DNA of 7,691 bases. Source: JBOIBN01 sp050739575. Lineage in GTDB: Bacteria; Pseudomonadota; Gammaproteobacteria; JAKDMP01. The DNA is taken from positions 1 to 7,691 of the forward strand of contig JBOIBN010000092.1 in assembly GCA_050739575.1 (NCBI GenBank), read 5' to 3'. The position numbers and the translations under genes are program-made. Below the pieces are notes generated by a model that ran no database searches, had not been told where the DNA came from, and saw nothing but the letters and a program-made list of their open reading frames with translations. The first letter of the stretch is position 1, and each line of letters opens with the position of its first letter. Shown piece after piece: positions 5,869 through 7,691 of the stretch.

Positions 5869-6210
5869 TTGATGGCGGACAAGGAGATCGGCGCGCTGCT
5901 GGTGACCGAGGGCGAGAAACCGCTCGGATTGATCTCGGAGCGCGACTATGCACGCAAGGTGATCCTGAAGGGCCGCAGTTCGAAGGGGCTCAAGGTGCAC
6001 GAAATCATGACGACGCAGGTTGCGTATGCGCATCCGGAGCAAAGCGTCGAGGAGTGCATGGCGATCGTGACCGAGCGGCGGGAGCGGCATCTGCCAGTGC
6101 TCGATGACGGCAAGGTCGTGGGCTTGATTTCCATCGGCGACCTGGTGAAAGCGGTCATTGACCATCAGCAGTTCGTGATCGAGCAACTCGAGGGTTACAT
6201 CAGTCGTTGA
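5869..6210 (+). CDS. CBS domain-containing protein, open part after the TGA
   Basis: The longest uninterrupted frame of the CBS gene, 113 residues from a TTG at 5869, or 112 from the ATG at 5872. It could be made by restart: GAGG at 5857-5860 is eight bases before the TTG. This product would lack the first strand and the first helix of CBS1 (28-29 residues) but keep all of CBS2, so a stable Bateman module is doubtful. An annotation program would probably report this shorter gene without noting that it is the remainder of an interrupted one. Confidence 0.55.
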   Translation: MMADKEIGALLVTEGEKPLGLISERDYARKVILKGRSSKGLKVHEIMTTQVAYAHPEQSVEECMAIVTERRERHLPVLDDGKVVGLISIGDLVKAVIDHQQFVIEQLEGYISR

Positions 6211-6228
6211 CGCACCGTCGCGGTCAAC
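6206..6228. terminator. Small hairpin between convergent CBS and ZIP stops
   Basis: A 6-bp inverted repeat, GTTGAC and GTCAAC, with an 11-base loop, spans both stop codons of the convergent CBS and ZIP genes. The symmetrical placement suits a bidirectional end, but the stem is short and there is no T-run on either strand. Confidence 0.25.
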
Positions 6229-6949
6229 CGACCATATCGAGCAGCAGCAACAGCAGGAAGCCCAGGAAGAAGGCACCTGTGAGCGCGGGAGTGTCCTCGG
6301 TTTCGTGCGCTTCGCCGAGCAGCTCTTCGGTAACCAGAAACAGCAGCGCCGCCGAACCGAACGCGAGCACGCCGGCCAGATCGCGGCCGGAAACGCCGGC
6401 AAGCGGCACGCCGCCGGCCACCGCTCCGACGATCAGCAACACGGCGAGGCCGGCAATCGATGCGAACGTCTTGCCACGTCCGGCACCGCACTTGCCGAAC
6501 GTAGCGGCAAGCGCGAGACCGAGCGCGAGCATCTCAAAGGCAAGCGCGATGGTGAGCAGTACACCCTGACGCGCGCCAGCGGCAAAGCCGATGCCGATCA
6601 TCAGGCCGTCTATCAGGAGGTCGATGCCGATCGCGAGCAGTAATCCGAGCGGCAACACCGCGGTCGCATGATCCGTCCGGCGTTCCAGCCGCCGCGTCAT
6701 CGAACGCAGCACGAGCATGAGCACGGTGCCGACGGCGAAGCCGATCAGGGTTGCCGCGACGGCCCGTTCGCGCAAAACGTCGGGCAACAACTCGACGGCC
6801 ACCACGGCAAAGATGACGCCGGCTGCAAAGTGCAGCACGGCGCTGCGAAATCGCGGACCGGGCGCACGCAGGATTCCCGCCGCGCCGGCGGCAAGCATGA
6901 CGACAACCGGAACAAGCGAGAACGCAAAGAGACGAAGCAGCAGACTCAA
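6224..6949 (-). CDS. ZIP family metal transporter, divergent metal-site subfamily
   Basis: A 241-residue, very hydrophobic protein with about seven or eight membrane spans, built like ZIP (ZupT-like) divalent metal transporters that bring zinc or other metals into the cytoplasm. ZIP marks: HFAAGVIFAVVAVELLPD (40-57), DLLIDGLMIG (110-119) for the metal-binding fourth helix, FEMLALGLALA (138-148) for the fifth, and VTEELLGEAHE (206-216) near the end. The His of canonical HNxxDG/HNxPEG is Asp110 and that of HExPE is Phe138, so the central metal site differs from ZupT. A charged loop (81-94) and a GKCGAGRGK loop (152-160) face the aqueous side. The start is a TTG at 6949, supported by AAGGAG nine bases upstream. 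It lies 46 bases after cbpM on the same strand and is likely co-transcribed. Substrate unknown; family call good. Confidence 0.85.
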   Translation of the reverse strand: MSLLLRLFAFSLVPVVVMLAAGAAGILRAPGPRFRSAVLHFAAGVIFAVVAVELLPDVLRERAVAATLIGFAVGTVLMLVLRSMTRRLERRTDHATAVLPLGLLLAIGIDLLIDGLMIGIGFAAGARQGVLLTIALAFEMLALGLALAATFGKCGAGRGKTFASIAGLAVLLIVGAVAGGVPLAGVSGRDLAGVLAFGSAALLFLVTEELLGEAHETEDTPALTGAFFLGFLLLLLLDMVG

Positions 6950-6958
6950 GCTCTGTGT

Positions 6959-6964
6959 CTCCTT
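6959..6964 (-). promoter_or_regulatory. Ribosome binding site of the ZIP gene
   Basis: AAGGAG on the minus strand, nine bases before a TTG at 6949. It supports the rare TTG as the start; no in-frame ATG or GTG lies close upstream of it. Confidence 0.7.
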
Positions 6965-6995
6965 GCCGGGCCGGAGTGCGAACCGGCTGGCATCG

Positions 6996-7310
6996 TCATT
7001 CGCCGATCAGGCGCAGGCGGGCGCGGAGCGCCTCAATTTCCTCCATGAGATCGAGCACGAGCGCAATCCCGGCGAGATCTATCTCGAGGTCCCGGTGCAG
7101 GTGGGCAGCGATGCGGGCACGGGCGAGGCTTGTGCCAGGGAAAAGCCATGCGTCGGGATCGCCTGCGGCGGGTTCGATGATGCCCTCCTCGACGAGGGCG
7201 AGCACCCATTCGGTCTGCACGGCGCAAGCACGCGCGAGTTCTTCGAGACTGAGCGCCGACTGCTCGTCGAGCACGACGCCGGCAATTATGGAAAGGGATT
7301 CCCGAACCAT
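6996..7310 (-). CDS. cbpM: Chaperone modulator CbpM
   Basis: A 104-residue MerR-like helix-turn-helix protein of the CbpM family, which binds the J-domain of CbpA and restrains its co-chaperone activity with DnaK in the cytoplasm. Seen: an N-terminal hydrophobic strand (6-14), a helix-turn-helix-like part with LSLEELARACAV (20-31), the EEGIIEP turn (41-47), the DAWLFPG stretch (53-59) that matches the family's TWVF segment, and a C-terminal helix ending EEIEALRARLRLI (90-102), probably a coiled coil. Length and layout match E. coli CbpM (about 100 residues). The ATG at 7310 is two bases after the cbpA stop (TAG-TC-ATG), with a G-rich stretch (GGGGGTG) as ribosome binding site inside the end of cbpA. 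The frame stays open upstream, but that part overlaps cbpA and is not coding. The cbpA neighbour makes the assignment nearly certain. Confidence 0.93.
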   Translation of the reverse strand: MVRESLSIIAGVVLDEQSALSLEELARACAVQTEWVLALVEEGIIEPAAGDPDAWLFPGTSLARARIAAHLHRDLEIDLAGIALVLDLMEEIEALRARLRLIGE

Positions 7311-7312
7311 GA

Positions 7313-7691
7313 CTACACCCCCAGCTTGGCGCGCGGATCGAACGGAAACTCGCGCGCCATGCGTTCGTAAAATTCCTTTGTCCGTTCGGAATCCGCCGGC
7401 GGCAATGCGATCTCGAGCATGACGTAAAGATCGCCGGGTATTTTCCCCGGCAAGCCGCGGCCTTTCAGACGCAGCCTGCGCCCGGCGGCCGAACCCGCGG
7501 GCACCTTGAGCTCGACCGGGCCGGCGGGCGTCGGCACACGTACGCTCGCGCCCAGCGCGGCCTCCCAAGGCGCAACGGGCAGCGTGAGGAACAGGTCGCG
7601 TCCCTCGATCCGGTACAGCGAATGCGGATTGAATTCGACTTCGAGATAAAGATCACCCGCCTTGCCGCCGCCGATGCCCGCCCCACCCTTG
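7313..7691 (-). CDS. cbpA: CbpA-type DnaJ-class co-chaperone, C-terminal part, 5' end outside window
   Basis: The last 125 residues of a DnaJ-like co-chaperone without zinc fingers; the N-terminal J-domain and linker lie beyond the right edge. Such proteins deliver unfolded clients to DnaK, and E. coli CbpA also binds DNA in the nucleoid. Seen: the GGKAGDLYLEVEF segment (8-20) and HSLYRIEGRDLFLTLPVAPWEAALG (23-47), which span the join of the two beta-sandwich C-terminal domains; VPTPAGPVELKVPAG (52-66); RLRLKGRGLPGK (72-83); GDLYVMLEIALP (86-97); and a closing amphipathic helix (102-114) for dimerisation. The full protein should be about 300 residues. Its stop is two bases from the cbpM start. 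CbpA and not DnaJ is preferred because of the attached cbpM and the absence of any CxxCxGxG repeats in the visible part. Confidence 0.92.
   Translation of the reverse strand, partial: KGGAGIGGGKAGDLYLEVEFNPHSLYRIEGRDLFLTLPVAPWEAALGASVRVPTPAGPVELKVPAGSAAGRRLRLKGRGLPGKIPGDLYVMLEIALPPADSERTKEFYERMAREFPFDPRAKLGV

Larger units (their letters stand above)
5782..6210 (+). pseudogene. CBS-domain pair protein, frame interrupted by TGA at codon 16
   Basis: Read from the ATG at 5782, the frame encodes a stand-alone pair of CBS domains of 142 residues, the normal length, but codon 16 (5827-5829) is TGA. CBS pairs usually sense adenine nucleotides. Before the TGA: MKTVSQLLEDKGSKV; after it: TIGPDASVFEALTLMADKEIGALLV, the standard start of the first CBS domain. 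Relatives that I recall have an aromatic residue, often Trp (VWTI or IWSV), at codon 16, so one G-to-A change of TGG explains it. The rest is uninterrupted: ISERDYARKVILKGRSS (end of CBS1), VHEIMTTQV, RHLPVLDDGKVVGLISIGDLVKAVI (CBS2) and the IEQLEGYI tail. TGA is a true stop in neighbouring genes. Causes: nonsense mutation, sequencing error or, far less likely, recoding. Absence of other damage argues for a recent change or an error. The stop codon is 13 bases from the convergent ZIP stop. Confidence 0.75.

Overview
The window is GC-rich chromosomal DNA from a Gram-negative proteobacterium. The combination of an Aquifex-type aconitase, a CbpA/CbpM chaperone pair, a YccF membrane protein and a stand-alone CBS-pair protein suits a beta- or gammaproteobacterium, but the genus cannot be read from the sequence. 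There are no rRNA or tRNA genes, transposases, CRISPR arrays or phage genes. It looks like ordinary chromosome, with a few oddities.

Layout. 1-2087 (+): the C-terminal part of an aconitate hydratase, running off the left edge, with a small cupin protein whose start lies inside the last codons of the aconitase gene. 2088-3188 (+): a short spacer, a previously easy-to-miss 37-residue lysine-rich protein with a very good ribosome binding site, and a classical short-chain dehydrogenase/reductase. 3253-3687 (+): a two-repeat YccF inner-membrane protein. 3703-5436 (-): a multi-pass membrane protein with a C-terminal GAF domain, convergent to yccF. 5437-5781: a divergent intergenic stretch. 5782-6210 (+): a CBS-domain protein whose reading frame carries a TGA at codon 16 where relatives carry an aromatic residue, usually Trp. 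6224-7691 (-): a probable operon, transcribed leftward, of cbpA (C-terminal part only), cbpM and a divergent ZIP-type metal transporter.

How they fit together. The aconitase (TCA cycle) and cupin overlap and are probably co-translated. CbpA and its modulator CbpM are separated by two bases, so they are translationally coupled; the ZIP protein follows after 46 bases and is likely in the same transcript. The other genes look like separate units. TGA is the stop codon of at least six genes here, so the code is standard and the TGA in the CBS gene is a nonsense change, a sequencing error or, much less likely, a recoding event. The points most worth a second look are that TGA and the hairpin just after it, the lysine-rich microprotein, the Ser in place of the first iron-sulfur Cys of the aconitase, the unusual metal-site residues of the ZIP protein, and the sensor-like protein with no output domain.
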